A DNA stretch of 64,000 bases from assembly GCA_017307285.1 (NCBI GenBank), contig JAFKFI010000051.1:21956-85955 (forward strand), in the 5' to 3' direction. Each line of letters opens with the position of its first letter. Position 1 is the first letter of the stretch. A program made the translations under genes and the position numbers. The stretch comes from Alphaproteobacteria bacterium. GTDB taxonomy: Bacteria > Pseudomonadota > Alphaproteobacteria > Acetobacterales > Acetobacteraceae. The notes below the pieces were generated by a model, which worked only from the letters and a program-made list of their open reading frames with translations, searched no databases and was not told where the DNA came from. Below, in pieces: positions 8,901 through 18,441 of this stretch.

Positions 8901-8975
8901 CGTGCGTGCTCGCAGCCATGTGAAAGTTGGCAAACGTCTGGAGACGGCCGCTCCCGATATTCGCGCAAAGGGCGA

Positions 8976-8996
8976 GTGCAAGCAAAATGCTTGCAC
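8976..8996 (+). terminator. Perfect hairpin after the usp gene
   Basis: A nine-base stem GTGCAAGCA pairs with TGCTTGCAC around an AAA loop, 75 bases after the usp stop. No T-run follows, so it may be a Rho-assisted stop or a transcript-end stabiliser, not a classical intrinsic terminator. Confidence 0.4.
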
Positions 8997-9070
8997 CGTC
9001 CCCATCTTCCTCATCGGCATTGTCTTCCGAAGCTTTGGCTTGAAGGCTGGAGGCAGTTGAGTTGGCTGAG

Positions 9071-9187
9071 ATGAGCGGATGGAAGTTTCTCGGACTGTAC
9101 GTCTCTTGCGTGCTGCTCAGCGCCTTCGCGGCGCTCTTCGCAGCAGCATTTGCGACAGCACCATACTGGATCTGGCCGGCCCAGTGA
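9071..9187 (+). CDS. Possible 38-residue membrane peptide in debris region
   Basis: An ATG at 9071 opens a 38-codon frame ([13 protein letters not shown]...) with one strong hydrophobic segment, residues 5-28, ending in PYWIWPAQ. The ribosome site is weak. It lies directly before a DUF736 remnant, in a stretch with other broken genes. It may be the surviving start of a conjugation-type membrane gene or a chance frame. I do not recognise a family. Confidence 0.25.
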   Translation: MSGWKFLGLYVSCVLLSAFAALFAAAFATAPYWIWPAQ

Positions 9188-9282
9188 TCCTGCGGTCCGC
9201 GTTGCTCGGCAGCGTGGCCAGAGAACTCATCAGGCGATCCTCACGACTGGGCGCCGTGCTTCGAGAGCATGACCCGAGATAT

Positions 9283-9453
9283 GATGCCATCGAGTTCGGC
9301 GCCGCATGGAAGAAGTCCTCCGGCGAGGGTCGCGCTTATCTTTCCATCAAGCTCGACGATCCGAGCTTCCCCGCCCCGATCTACGCCACCGTAATCGAGG
9401 GCGAGGAGGCCGGCAGTTGCAGCCTCATCTGGTCCCGCCGCAGCGGCGACTGA
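9283..9453 (+). pseudogene. Truncated DUF736 gene (C-terminal half only)
   Basis: Translation from 9283 gives [20 protein letters not shown], then [14 protein letters not shown] and finally [10 protein letters not shown]. These are the closing segments of DUF736, a family of about 100 residues usually found on conjugative plasmids and ICEs of alphaproteobacteria. The first half of the family is missing. The in-frame sequence before it (9188-9250, [15 protein letters not shown]) is unrelated to DUF736 and resembles the end of a UspA ATP loop. The reading frame is open, but the gene is evidently a fragment. Confidence 0.7.
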
Positions 9454-9666
9454 GAGTGCCAGCCGTCCCGACTCAAACCACACTTGTTTGGCTCCCGGAA
9501 TGTCAAAAGGGGCCCAACTTTCGCACCCGAAAGGGCCGTCACACACGACCCGGCCTCAACCCACTTCACCGGGTTGTGTGCAAGGGCCGGTGCATCGCCA
9601 GGTGGGCGCGAAGCTTTCCAGCTACTCCGAAGTCGTGCTTTCACCCCCAGCGCTCCGACGGTGGCC
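9454..9666. other. Non-coding stretch before the RND operon
   Basis: Between the DUF736 remnant and the efflux operon I see no gene. The part near 9500-9545 (TCAAAAGGGGCCCAACTTTC and following) has the look of an insertion-sequence end region, but I find no partner end or transposase. The promoter of the efflux operon should lie in the last ~100 bases; no clear boxes or regulator operator can be named. Confidence 0.3.
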
Positions 9667-10836
9667 ATGCCTGGGCTGTGGACCCACTCCAGCGTCAATC
9701 GAGCTATGGGCTCGTTCGCCCTAGTGCTGGCCGTCGTGCCGGCCACGCGCGCCGCGCAGCCGACGGCACCGCCGCCTGCCGTGACGGTCGCGCCGATCGA
9801 GGTCAGCGACGTGGCACCCGTGTACAGCTTCATCGGCCGGGTGATCGCGATCCAGTCCGTCGACGTCGTGCCGCGCGTAACCGCTTTCATCGACAGCGTG
9901 CCGGTGAAGCAAGGCAGCGACGTCAAGGCTGGGCAGGTGCTATTCCAGCTGCAGAAATCGCAATACGAAGCGGCGCTGAAATCGGCTCAGGCGCAGCTCA
10001 CCTCGGCACAGGCGGCGCTGAAGCAGTCGCAGGTCGCCTATGAGCGGTCAGCCAAGCTAAACCAGCAGGGCTTCGAGGCGCAGGCGAGTCTCGACCAAGC
10101 GACCGCCACCCGCGACCAGGACCAAGCCAATGTGCTCTCGGCGCAAGCGAAGGTGGTGCAGGCGGGACTCGACCTCAGCTACTGCACTATCGCCTCGCCG
10201 ATCGACGGGCGGATCGGCGCGATCAGCCTGACCAAGGGCAATCTGGTGACGCCGAACACCCCGGCGCTCGCCACGGTCAACCAGCTCGACCCGATCCGGG
10301 TCGTGTTCTCGGTCAGCGATCGGGTGATGGTCAGCACGCTGCGCAGGACCGGCGCCACGGCACGAGAGCTCGCCGCAAGCGTCACAGTCAACCTCAAGCT
10401 GGCCGACGGCTCCGAGTACAAGCATCCCGGCAAGATCGCCTTTCAAGCGAACCAGGTCGACCCCAAGACCGGGACCGTCAGTGTGTACGCCGATTTTCCC
10501 AATCCCGAGCGGCTGCTGCTGCCGGGCGCCTATGACAACGTGGAGCTTCGCCGCGCCAAGCCCGAGGAGCGGCCGTTGGTTCCGGCAGAGGCGCTGCAGA
10601 CCGACCAGAGCGGCAGCTTCGTCCTGGTCGTCGGGGCGGACAACAAGGTCAAGCAGCAGCCGGTCACACTGGGGCGGCAGATCGCGCAGGATTACATCGT
10701 AGAAAAGGGCCTCTCGGGCGGCGAGCGCGTCATTATCGCCGGGGTGCAGAAGGTCAGGCCCGGCGAGACGGTCAATCCCGTGCCGGTCCCGAGCGGCAAT
10801 TCGGGCGAGTCGAGCGCGCCCGACCAGGGCAGATAG
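9667..10836 (+). CDS. RND efflux periplasmic adaptor (membrane fusion protein)
   Basis: The 389-residue protein is an AcrA/MexA-type adaptor: a hydrophobic N-terminal signal region (SFALVLAVV), a biotinyl-lipoyl half-motif (residues about 55-90, [20 protein letters not shown]), a long alpha-helical hairpin rich in Ala/Gln/Ser (residues about 100-165), the second lipoyl half ([20 protein letters not shown]), then the beta-barrel and membrane-proximal domains ([20 protein letters not shown]). The start is uncertain: the ATG at 9667 gives a usable signal peptide, ATG 9706 is another candidate, and the frame is open to 9484. It is followed after two bases by the pump gene. No outer-membrane factor is adjacent, so the complex probably borrows a TolC-like protein encoded elsewhere. 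Confidence 0.92.
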   Translation: MPGLWTHSSVNRAMGSFALVLAVVPATRAAQPTAPPPAVTVAPIEVSDVAPVYSFIGRVIAIQSVDVVPRVTAFIDSVPVKQGSDVKAGQVLFQLQKSQYEAALKSAQAQLTSAQAALKQSQVAYERSAKLNQQGFEAQASLDQATATRDQDQANVLSAQAKVVQAGLDLSYCTIASPIDGRIGAISLTKGNLVTPNTPALATVNQLDPIRVVFSVSDRVMVSTLRRTGATARELAASVTVNLKLADGSEYKHPGKIAFQANQVDPKTGTVSVYADFPNPERLLLPGAYDNVELRRAKPEERPLVPAEALQTDQSGSFVLVVGADNKVKQQPVTLGRQIAQDYIVEKGLSGGERVIIAGVQKVRPGETVNPVPVPSGNSGESSAPDQGR

Positions 10837-10838
10837 CG

Positions 10839-13800
10839 GTGCTCTCCACCTTCTTCATCCACCGCCCCAAATTCGCCATCGTCATCTCGGTCGTGATTAC
10901 GCTCGCGGGGCTTCTGGCGCTGTCGGTCATCCCGATCGCACAATTCCCCAACATCACGCCGCCCCAGGTGACGGTATCGGTCACCTTCCCGGGCGCCAGC
11001 GCCGAGACGATCGCCAAAACCGTCGCCCAGCCTATCGAGGTGCAGGTCAACGGCGTGCCCGACATGCTTTACATGCAGAGCACGACATCCAGCTCGGGGA
11101 CCTACAACCTCGTCGTGACCTTCGCGCTGGGAACCGATCCCGCGATCGCCCAGGTCAACGTGCAGAACCGAGTGCAGCTCGCCACCGCGCAGCTGCCACC
11201 CGAGGTGCAGCGGCAAGGAATGTTGATCCGCGCCGCTTCCAGCAACTTCGTGCTCGCGGTCAACCTCTACTCGCCCGAGCACAGATACGATCAGATCTTC
11301 ATTTCGAACTACGCCTACATGCGCTTGCAGCAGCAGATCGCCCGCATTTCCGGCGTGGGCAACACGCAAATCTTCGGACAGCGACAATACGCCATGCGGA
11401 TCTGGCTCAACCCGGACCGCATGACGGCAATGGCGATCACGGCGAGCGACGTGATCGCCGCGATACAGTCGCAAAACATCCAGGTCGCCGCCGGACAGAT
11501 CGGTCAGCCGCCGGTAAGCGGCAGTCAGCAGCAACAGCTCACGGTCCTCTCCACTGGGCGCCTCTCCACCGTCAAGCAGTTCGAGGACATCATCATCCGA
11601 ACCAACCCGAACGGGGCGGTCGTGCGGATCAGCGACATCGGCCGGGTGGAGCTCGCCGCTCAGCAATACAGCGCCTCATCGGCGCTCGACGGCACGCCCT
11701 CGGCGACGCTCGCCGTCTACCAGTCGCCGGATGCCAACGCCCTGACCCTGGCGAACACGGTCGAGCAGCAGATGCAGCAGCTCGCCAAGGAATTCCCGCC
11801 CGGATTGAAGTACACGATCGTCTACAATTCGACGGATTTTGTCCGCGCTAATATCGACGAGATCGTGCTGACCCTGGCGCTCACGCTGATCCTGGTGGTG
11901 GCGGTGACCTACGTGTTCCTGCAGGACTGGCGCGCCACGCTGATCCCGACCATCGCGATCCCAGTCTCGCTGATCGGCACGTTCGCGGTGCTTTACGTGC
12001 TCGGCTATTCCGCCAACACGATCAACCTGTTCGCCATTGTCCTGGCGATAACCCTTGTCGTCGACGACGCGATCGTGGTGGTCGAAAACGTCGCCCGCAA
12101 CCTCGAGCAGAACCCGAACCGGCCGGTGGCGGAGGCCACCGAGCAGGCAATGCGGGAGATATTTAGCCCGATCATCGCCACCACACTCGTGCTGGTCGCC
12201 GTGTTCGTGCCGATCGCCTTCGTCTCCGGAATCACCGGCGCGCTCTATCGGCAATTCGCGGTAACGATCTCGGTCTCGGTCATCATCTCGGCGATCAACG
12301 CGCTCACGTTGAGCCCCGCGCTGTGCCGGCTGATGCTGCGCCCACCCAGACAGGCGCGCTTTTTTGGCTTCCGCTGGTTCAATCGTGCATTCGAGTTCAC
12401 GCGCGACCGCTACATCGACGTCGTGGACTTCCTGTCGCGCTGGCTGCTGCTGATGATCACAGGGCTCGTTGCCGCCTTCGTCGTCGCGTATCTGGCGCTG
12501 CAAGCCACGCCGTCGGGCTTCCTGCCGAACGAGGACCAGGGCTACTTCTTCATCAACGTACAGATGCCCAACGGCGCCTCGCTTGGCCGCACCCAGGCGA
12601 TGGTGGAAGAAGTGAGCCAGATCGTGCGGCAGATGCCGGGGGTGGCGCACACCATCGAGCTGTCAGGCTTCAGTCTGGTAGCAGGCGCCCAGCAGCCGAA
12701 CGGCGGCAGCGTAATTGCGATGATGAAACCGTGGGCCGAGCGCGACGCCAGCCAATCGGTCAACGCCGTGATCGCCAAGCTCACGCCCCGGTTCAACGCC
12801 ATCGCGGCAGCGCAGATCGTCAGCTTCAACCCTCCCTCTATTCCCGGCATCAGTACGACCGGCGGCATCAACTTCGTGCTGGAGGCGCGCAGCGGCCAGA
12901 CCTATCAGGAACTCGCTGCCGCCGCTCGCGGCCTGATCTTCCGGGCGAACCAGAATCCGAACCTCAACGCGGTGTTCACCAGCTTCTCGGCCGCCACGCC
13001 GCAGATCATGGTGCGCGTGGATACTACGCGGGCCGCGCTGCTCGGCGTCACGCCGGCCGACGTGTATCAGGCGCTGCAGGCGCATCTGGGCAGCTTCTAT
13101 GTCAATCAGTTCAATTACCAGAACTTCGTGTTCCAGGTGCAGGTGCAGGACGAGGCGCGCTTCCGCGACACGGTGAACGACATCGATCAGCTTCATGTCC
13201 GCAGCGCCGAAGGGGCGATGGTGCCGCTCAGCAGCCTCGTCGGCATCAGCACGGTTCTGGGGGCCGATGCGATCAATACCTACAATCTCTATCCTGCCGT
13301 GCTGATCAATGGCGCCACCGCTCCCGGCAAGAGCAGCGGGCAAGCAATCGCGGCGATGGAGCAGGTCGCCAGCGAGGCATTGCCACAGGGCTACGGCTAT
13401 GACTGGACGGCGATGTCGTACCAGGAGCTGCAATCAGCCGGGCAGCAGGCTTCGGCATTCATATTCGCGATCGTCTTCGCCTACCTGTTCCTGGTCGCGC
13501 AGTACGAGAGCTGGACACTGCCATTGTCCGTGATGCTGCCCGTTATCTTCGCTTCGCTGGGCGGCCTGATCGCACTCCTGGTGCGCGGCATGGAGCTCAA
13601 CGTATATGGGCAGGTCGGGCTCATCCTGTTGGTCGGGGTGGCTGCGAAGAACGCAATCCTGATCGTGGAGTTTGCCAAGGATCGCCTGGGGCGGGGCGAC
13701 ATCTCCGTGCGCGACGCGGCGACGGATGGCGCGAGCACTCGCTTCCGGCCGGTGATGATGACCGCCCTCTCTTTCATCGTCGGCATGGTGCCACTGGTGG

Positions 13801-13982
13801 TCGCCACCGGCGCCGGGGCGGGAGGGCGCACATCGATCGGCACCACCGTGTTCGGCGGCATGATCTTAGCAACCTTTGTCGGCGTGCTATTCGTCCCCGC
13901 GCTGTTCGTCAGCTTCGAGCTTCTGACACAGCGAACCGCGCGGCTGTTCCGCGGCCGGGGCAAGAAGCATCCGGCGGAGTAG
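10839..13982 (+). CDS. RND multidrug efflux pump, HAE-1 family (AcrB-like)
   Basis: The 1047-residue protein has the normal AcrB length, starting at GTG two bases after the adaptor stop. It has a first helix at 10-30, a large periplasmic loop, six helices at about 340-560, a second loop and six final helices. The proton-relay residues are present: Asp409 and Asp410 in [14 protein letters not shown] and Lys937 in [14 protein letters not shown]. The start [12 protein letters not shown] is typical of HAE-1 pumps. It should export hydrophobic drugs, bile-like compounds or phenolics by proton antiport. No TetR or other dedicated repressor is next to it; the neighbours on both sides are gene remnants, so the usual regulator may have been lost. 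Confidence 0.95.
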   Translation: MLSTFFIHRPKFAIVISVVITLAGLLALSVIPIAQFPNITPPQVTVSVTFPGASAETIAKTVAQPIEVQVNGVPDMLYMQSTTSSSGTYNLVVTFALGTDPAIAQVNVQNRVQLATAQLPPEVQRQGMLIRAASSNFVLAVNLYSPEHRYDQIFISNYAYMRLQQQIARISGVGNTQIFGQRQYAMRIWLNPDRMTAMAITASDVIAAIQSQNIQVAAGQIGQPPVSGSQQQQLTVLSTGRLSTVKQFEDIIIRTNPNGAVVRISDIGRVELAAQQYSASSALDGTPSATLAVYQSPDANALTLANTVEQQMQQLAKEFPPGLKYTIVYNSTDFVRANIDEIVLTLALTLILVVAVTYVFLQDWRATLIPTIAIPVSLIGTFAVLYVLGYSANTINLFAIVLAITLVVDDAIVVVENVARNLEQNPNRPVAEATEQAMREIFSPIIATTLVLVAVFVPIAFVSGITGALYRQFAVTISVSVIISAINALTLSPALCRLMLRPPRQARFFGFRWFNRAFEFTRDRYIDVVDFLSRWLLLMITGLVAAFVVAYLALQATPSGFLPNEDQGYFFINVQMPNGASLGRTQAMVEEVSQIVRQMPGVAHTIELSGFSLVAGAQQPNGGSVIAMMKPWAERDASQSVNAVIAKLTPRFNAIAAAQIVSFNPPSIPGISTTGGINFVLEARSGQTYQELAAAARGLIFRANQNPNLNAVFTSFSAATPQIMVRVDTTRAALLGVTPADVYQALQAHLGSFYVNQFNYQNFVFQVQVQDEARFRDTVNDIDQLHVRSAEGAMVPLSSLVGISTVLGADAINTYNLYPAVLINGATAPGKSSGQAIAAMEQVASEALPQGYGYDWTAMSYQELQSAGQQASAFIFAIVFAYLFLVAQYESWTLPLSVMLPVIFASLGGLIALLVRGMELNVYGQVGLILLVGVAAKNAILIVEFAKDRLGRGDISVRDAATDGASTRFRPVMMTALSFIVGMVPLVVATGAGAGGRTSIGTTVFGGMILATFVGVLFVPALFVSFELLTQRTARLFRGRGKKHPAE

Positions 13983-14219
13983 CCTGGCACCGGGACTATT
14001 GATCCGGGAGCCGAATATCCGAACCTGATGCTTGGATGGGGAGCCGTCCGACGCTTCTTCGACCTGCCAGTACAGTCAACGGGCGAGAGTGCCGGCCAAT
14101 GCCCGCCCCAGCCGCAACGCGGTTTGCCCCGGGAGGCGGCGCAGCCTACGAGACTCCGGCGGCTCACGTCTCTGCTCGCTTCTGCATCCGCCGGAAGAGT
14201 GGGCCTGATGAGGTTGGCC
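13983..14219. other. Gene-free stretch after the RND pump
   Basis: I find no recognisable gene, outer-membrane factor remnant or clear terminator here. Base composition is similar to the flanks. It separates the intact pump from the pseudogene pair that follows on the other strand. Confidence 0.4.
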
Positions 14220-14484
14220 TTAGGCCCCGGTCGGCGACGCTCCCGCCACCCGTGCGAGGATCTGGTGCGCGTTCGCCACCTCGTCCTCGTTGATGCCGTG
14301 GCCGGCGCCCGGATAGATGCGGGTGATGACCTCGGCGCCGAGCGCGCTCATGACCGCCTCCGTCTCGCGCACCCAACCGATTGGGATGTGCGGGTCATGC
14401 TCGCTGAACCCGAGCAGGACCGGCATACCCTCGAAGATCCGGTGGCCCGTCGCCGGAATCACCCTCTCGCCGATCAGGCCGCCG
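14220..14484 (-). pseudogene. C-terminal fragment of a carboxylesterase/phospholipase-type alpha/beta hydrolase
   Basis: Translation from about 14484 to the stop at 14220 gives [35 protein letters not shown] and [20 protein letters not shown]. These are the last third of the YpfH-like carboxylesterase family, with the catalytic Asp (HDPHIP) and His ([10 protein letters not shown]). The N-terminal two thirds, including the Ser nucleophile, are missing. The preceding sequence is instead a VOC dioxygenase, so the two genes were joined by a deletion with its junction near 14480-14490. In many alphaproteobacteria this dioxygenase, hydrolase and a WrbA-like quinone reductase are neighbours, which fits a deletion within a former operon. 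Confidence 0.75.
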
Positions 14485-14957
14485 CGGTGATCGGCCCGAG
14501 GCCGCGGATCTGGTAGACCTCCGGCACGGAACTGCGGTCCCAGGGGTGGGACGGACCGGCGCCGCCATCGTCCACCAGCGCCAGGCGCTGGCCCTCGGGG
14601 TCCTCGAAGTCGAGCTGCTTCCGGCCGTCCACCTCCCGCACCGGGCCATTGCTTCACGCCCGCCTGGTCGAGGCGGGCGGTCCAGTAGTCCAGCGTGACC
14701 CGGCCCGCCACCCGCAGCGCGGTGCGCACGATGGAATGGGTGCCGCGCCGCTCCCGCTCGACCGGCCAGTCGAAGAAGGTGAGATCGGTGCCCGGATTGC
14801 CCGCGCCATCGGCGTAGAACAAGTGGTAGGCGGAGACGTCGTCCTGGTTGACGGTCTTCCTTGACCAGACGCCTCCCGAGCACGCGCGTGTAGAAGTCGT
14901 GATTGCCGCGCGCGTCCGCCGAGACGGCGGTCAGATGGTGATTCCGTGAAGCTGCAT
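14485..14957 (-). pseudogene. Frameshifted N-terminal half of a VOC-family ring-cleaving dioxygenase
   Basis: A good ribosome site (AGGAGAGAAC) precedes ATG at 14957, but the frame ends after eight codons. Family sequence continues in other frames: [20 protein letters not shown], then (after a one-base insertion near 14860) [20 protein letters not shown], then (after a further break near 14650) [20 protein letters not shown] up to [10 protein letters not shown]. These are consecutive parts of the MhqO/LinE-like glyoxalase-fold dioxygenase. Three frame breaks and loss of the second half make it non-functional. It was presumably co-transcribed with, and downstream of, wrbA on the same strand. 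Confidence 0.8.
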
Positions 14958-15066
14958 CGCGTTCTCTCCTGTGTCTGTCTCGGCGGCCGCACTCCCTTTC
15001 GCCGTTGCGCCGGCCATGCACACCGCGGACGGTGGCGCATGACGGCGGCAACGCTCTGTATCGGTG

Positions 15067-15666
15067 TCAGGCCGCCAGCTTGCCGGCGATCTCGGCCACG
15101 TGGCGGCCGAGGAAGCGGGCACCCTCCAGCTCGGTCGCGCTGACCGGTCGGGAGCCGTCGCCGCCGGCGATCGTCGTGGCGCCGTAGGGCGAGCCGCCAA
15201 CAACCTCGTCCAGCCGCATCTGCCCCTGGAAGGAATAGGGCAGGCCCGCGATGACCATGCCGTGATGGAGCAGCATGGTGTGGATGTTCATCAGCGTCGT
15301 CTCCTGCCCGCCATGCTGGGTGGCGGTGGAGGTGAAGGCCGCACCGACCCTGCCGATCAGCTTGCCCTGGGCCCAGAGGCCGCCGGTCATGTCCCAGAAG
15401 TTGGCCATCTGCGACGTCATGCGGCCGTAACGGGTGCCGGTGCCGACGATGATGGCGTCGTAATCCGCGAGTTCGCCCGGGCTGGCGATGGGCGCGGCCT
15501 GGTCGAGCTTGTAGTGGCTGGCGCGCGCCACCTCCTCCGGCACCAACTCCGGGACCCGCTTCACATCCACGTTCGCCCCGGCGCCGCGCGCACCCTCGGC
15601 GACGGCATCCGCCATCGTCTCGATATGGCCGTAGCTGGAATAGTAGAGGACGAGGATCTTGGTCAT
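15067..15666 (-). CDS. wrbA: NAD(P)H:quinone oxidoreductase, WrbA family
   Basis: The 199-residue flavodoxin-fold protein starts [16 protein letters not shown], the FMN phosphate loop (S10-S11-Y12-G13-H14) of WrbA. Further family marks are [18 protein letters not shown] (residues about 76-93), the [19 protein letters not shown] loop, and the closing [15 protein letters not shown]. Length equals E. coli WrbA (198). It reduces quinones by two electrons and so prevents semiquinone radical formation. It is divergent from a LysR regulator, which is the usual arrangement for quinone- or phenol-induced control. The dioxygenase and hydrolase that commonly accompany it are pseudogenes here. Confidence 0.93.
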   Translation of the reverse strand: MTKILVLYYSSYGHIETMADAVAEGARGAGANVDVKRVPELVPEEVARASHYKLDQAAPIASPGELADYDAIIVGTGTRYGRMTSQMANFWDMTGGLWAQGKLIGRVGAAFTSTATQHGGQETTLMNIHTMLLHHGMVIAGLPYSFQGQMRLDEVVGGSPYGATTIAGGDGSRPVSATELEGARFLGRHVAEIAGKLAA

Positions 15667-15772
15667 CTTTGGCTCCTTGGTTGGTTCACGAGCTTGGTCG
15701 ACGAAAAGATCGGCCTTGGCGGTCGGACAGAAAAGAGAAACAAAGGAAACTCACCGTTTCCGGATTTTGCCG
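15667..15772. promoter_or_regulatory. Divergent promoter region of wrbA and the LysR gene
   Basis: The 106-base gap between divergent wrbA and the LysR gene is the expected site for the regulator to bind and control both directions. It contains an A-rich part at 15728-15752 (AGAAAAGAGAAACAAAGGAA), which may include the LysR gene's ribosome site. I cannot single out one T-N11-A box with confidence. Confidence 0.5.
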
Positions 15773-16696
15773 ATGCTGCGATTGCCCGACGTCGAAGCCT
15801 GGGCAGTCTTCGCCAAGGTGGTGGAGACCGGCTCCTTCGCCCGCGCTGCCGCGGAGCTCGGCTTCTCCAAGGCGACGGTGTCCAAGGCCGTCGCCCGACT
15901 GGAGACGCGGATCGGCGCGGCGCTGCTGAACCGTACTTCTCGGCGCCTTGCCTTGACGGAGACTGGCCGTGCAGCCGCCGCCCGCGCCGCTCGCCTCCTG
16001 GCGGAGGCAGAGGCGATGGAGGCGGAGGCGATGTCGCAATCGGTCGCGGCGCGCGGCCTGGTGCGGCTGGCCGCGCCGATGTCCTTCGGCATCGCCCACC
16101 TGGCGCCTCTCCTGCCGGAGCTGCTGGCAACCTACCCTGAGCTGTCGGTGGACCTGCACCTCGGCGACGAGCAGGTGGACCTGGTCGGCGGCGGCTTCGA
16201 CCTGGCGCTCCGGATTGCGGCTCTCCCCGATTCCAGCCTGCGGGCCCGGCACGTCTGCCGGATCAGGCGGCTGTTGGTGGGCGCCCCCACCTATTTCGAG
16301 CGCCGAGGCCGTCCGGTGCATCCGCGGGACCTCGCCGGCCACGCCTGCCTCGGGTATGCTTACCTGCCCACACCAGACCGCTGGCGCTTCATTCATGCCA
16401 CAGGCGAGGAAGCGGTCGTGACGCCAACCGGCCCGCTGCGCGCCAACAACGGCGACGCTCTGATGCCGGCATTGCTGGCCGGGTTGGGTGTCGCGGTGCA
16501 GCCGGAATTTCTGGTTTGGGACGATCTCGCCGCTGGACGGCTGGAGCCCGCGATGACGGATTGGTCGATGCCGCCGATCGCGCTGAACTTCGTTATGCCG
16601 CCCGGCGGCTTGCGGCCGGCACGTGTCACCGCGGTGATCAAGTTCCTGGCGCACCGCGTGGCCGCCGCGCCGTGGTCAACGGCCGCTGAAGCGTGA
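15773..16696 (+). CDS. LysR-family transcriptional regulator
   Basis: The 307-residue protein has the LysR winged helix-turn-helix at residues 1-62 ([20 protein letters not shown], then [13 protein letters not shown]), followed by a LysR_substrate domain from about residue 90 ([20 protein letters not shown]). This start form ([19 protein letters not shown]) belongs to the group that controls quinone reductase or DoxX-type genes. The ATG at 15773 gives a normal LysR length; the frame is open further upstream but would cover the intergenic region. It most likely controls the divergent wrbA in response to a quinone or phenolic signal. Confidence 0.92.
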   Translation: MLRLPDVEAWAVFAKVVETGSFARAAAELGFSKATVSKAVARLETRIGAALLNRTSRRLALTETGRAAAARAARLLAEAEAMEAEAMSQSVAARGLVRLAAPMSFGIAHLAPLLPELLATYPELSVDLHLGDEQVDLVGGGFDLALRIAALPDSSLRARHVCRIRRLLVGAPTYFERRGRPVHPRDLAGHACLGYAYLPTPDRWRFIHATGEEAVVTPTGPLRANNGDALMPALLAGLGVAVQPEFLVWDDLAAGRLEPAMTDWSMPPIALNFVMPPGGLRPARVTAVIKFLAHRVAAAPWSTAAEA

Positions 16697-16739
16697 CGAC
16701 GGCGAAGGCATAGCTCTCATTGCTTGGTGGCGACCTGAG

Positions 16740-17200
16740 CGCTCTGCTGCTTTGTCCAGCGACCTGCAACGAGCTGCCGTCGGGCAGCACGCCGAGCAGC
16801 TGTCGCAAGCGGGAGAGCGCGTCGCTGGCCCGCTACAACGGGGGTGGTTTGGGCGAGAGGCGGCTGCCTGCTGCTCCGGCTCATGCAGCGCGACCCGGCA
16901 GGCGCGCAGCAACTCAGTCAAATTGCCGATTCGGGCATACCCCGGGGAAACGCTTCGCGCCCGAGCTGCGGCCGGCGCTCCGCCGGTCGGCAGCGAGGCG
17001 TATCCGGGCGCGAGCGAGCGGCTGGCGGCGCAGCGCCTCGGCCGCTTCCGCCGCGGCCCCCGCGTCCGGCGCGTCGGACGGCAGCAGCAGCCGCGAGCGT
17101 AGTTCGGTGAGCATCGCCGCCATGACCGTCCAGGCCGCCCAGTGGCCGATCCGGCTGCGATCCCGGACGGCGAGGGCCGCAGCTGTCCGGCGACGGTCCG
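16740..17200 (-). pseudogene. Broken ScpA-like (segregation/condensation) gene of plasmid type
   Basis: On the minus strand, pieces in different frames add up to one ScpA-type protein: WTVMAAMLTELRSRLLLPSD (17127-17080 region), RRPQLGREAFPRGMPE (about 16980-16940) and NLTELLRACRVALHEPEQQA (about 16920-16865). The first block is the ScpA helix found in kleisin-type partners of SMC proteins. Frame changes between the blocks show it is decayed. Such ScpA-like genes occur on plasmids and genomic islands of alphaproteobacteria. The assignment rests on remembered family motifs and needs a frame-tolerant search. Confidence 0.5.
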
Positions 17201-17738
17201 TGCCCCGACCAGGCTGAGGGCGCGATGCTGCGGCGCCCGGGGGGAGACCCCCTCGATCGCCTCGAAGAGGATTGCTTCCATCTGCTGGTAGAGCCGCGTC
17301 GTCTCGGCGGCCGACGGAGGGGCGCGACGCTGCGCATCTCGAGGCCATCCTGGCCGGGCTCGAAGGCTGGCCGCCAGGAGCGGAATGCACCTACCGTCGC
17401 TTCAAGTTCGAGATGCAGGTTCCTGTGCGGAACAACAACCTGCCCGGCTTCGACCTCAGCCTTGAATTCACGATCAGCAAGGAGCCATCACTCCGCGTGT
17501 GCCGCCGCGTGACGGCACACGCTGAGCGCGGACCTGATCGCGGCAGGACGGCGCAATCACGCGATTTCCCGAGGCGAAAACCTGCAACGGCCCCGCAACG
17601 TCGAGCAGCTACACCGAGGGGAACGCGAGGATTTCGATGCGGCGCGACAAGTGTGGCGGGAAACGAGGGTTGATTGGTATTTCCGCCAAACCCTCGGCCG
17701 CTAACGTGAGCCTCTCAACCGGCATTGGAGACCTACGC
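17201..17738. other. Gene-free stretch with an unassigned coding-like fragment
   Basis: No intact gene is visible. On the plus strand about 17340-17510 reads HLEAILAGLEGWPPGAECTY, then RRFKFEMQVPVRNNNLPGFD and LSLEFTISKEPSLR, which has protein-like composition but no start or family that I recognise. On the minus strand just before the ScpA-like remnant, MEAILFEAIEGVSPRAP is likewise unassigned. The last 100 bases should contain the promoter of the DJ-1 family gene. Confidence 0.35.
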
Positions 17739-18425
17739 ATGACGCTTCACATCGGCTTCCTGGTGTTCCCACGGGTGCAGCAGCTCGACCTCACCGGCCC
17801 CTACGAAATCTTTTCCCTCCTGCCCTCGGCCACGGTGCATCTGGTTTGGAAGGACCGTGAGATCGTCACCTCCACGACCGGCATCGGATTCACTCCGACG
17901 ACGACCTTCGCGGAGTGCCCGATGCTCGACGTGCTCTGCGTGCCGGGCGGGATCGGCGTCAATCCGCTGATGCAGGACGCCGAGACGCTAGCCTTCGTGC
18001 GCCGCCAGGCCGAGCGGGCGCGGTTCGTCACCTCCGTCTGCACCGGTTCGCTGGTGCTCGGCGCAGCGGGCCTCCTGGAAGGACGGCGAGCAACGGCGCA
18101 CTGGCTGGCACGCGACGCACTGGCCGGGCTCGGGGCCATCCCGACCGCCGGGCGGGTGGTGCGGGATGGCAATCTCATCACCGCCGGCGGGGTGACGGCA
18201 GGGATCGATTTCGGGCTCACCGTGGTGGCGGAACTCGCCGGGCGCGAGGCGGCGGAGACAATCCAGCTGCATCTGGAATACGCCCCCGCGCCGCCCTTCG
18301 ACGCCGGAACGCCCGAGACCGCGCCGCCGCCCGTGGTCGCCGCGGTACGCGATCGCCTCGCCGGGTCGCGCGCCGAGCGGCAGGCCATCATCGCCGCCGT
18401 GGGCCGCTCTCCGGCGACAGTCTGA
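17739..18425 (+). CDS. DJ-1/PfpI family protein, isonitrile hydratase-like
   Basis: The 228-residue protein has the DJ-1/PfpI fold: start HIGFLVFPRVQQLDLTGPYE, the strand LDVLCVPGGIG, and the nucleophile elbow VTSVCTGSLVLGAAGLL with Cys at about residue 101. The block GRRATAHWLARDAL and GGVTAGIDFGLTVVAELAG are those of isonitrile hydratase (InhA) and of the sensor halves of GlxA-type AraC regulators; no DNA-binding domain follows, so the isonitrile-hydratase-like group fits best. I chose ATG 17739 because family members begin right there; upstream frame is debris. Its physiological substrate is unknown. Confidence 0.88.
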   Translation: MTLHIGFLVFPRVQQLDLTGPYEIFSLLPSATVHLVWKDREIVTSTTGIGFTPTTTFAECPMLDVLCVPGGIGVNPLMQDAETLAFVRRQAERARFVTSVCTGSLVLGAAGLLEGRRATAHWLARDALAGLGAIPTAGRVVRDGNLITAGGVTAGIDFGLTVVAELAGREAAETIQLHLEYAPAPPFDAGTPETAPPPVVAAVRDRLAGSRAERQAIIAAVGRSPATV

Positions 18426-18441
18426 AACCGAGTTTGCCCGG

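Noticed and set aside
9454..9666. Possible insertion-sequence end before the RND operon
   Set aside because: The look of the sequence is suggestive but there is no transposase, inverted-repeat partner or target duplication that I can identify.
14395..15051. A 218-codon minus-strand frame over the dioxygenase pseudogene
   Set aside because: Only one short part resembles the dioxygenase; after the frameshift it becomes an out-of-frame read and has no function of its own.
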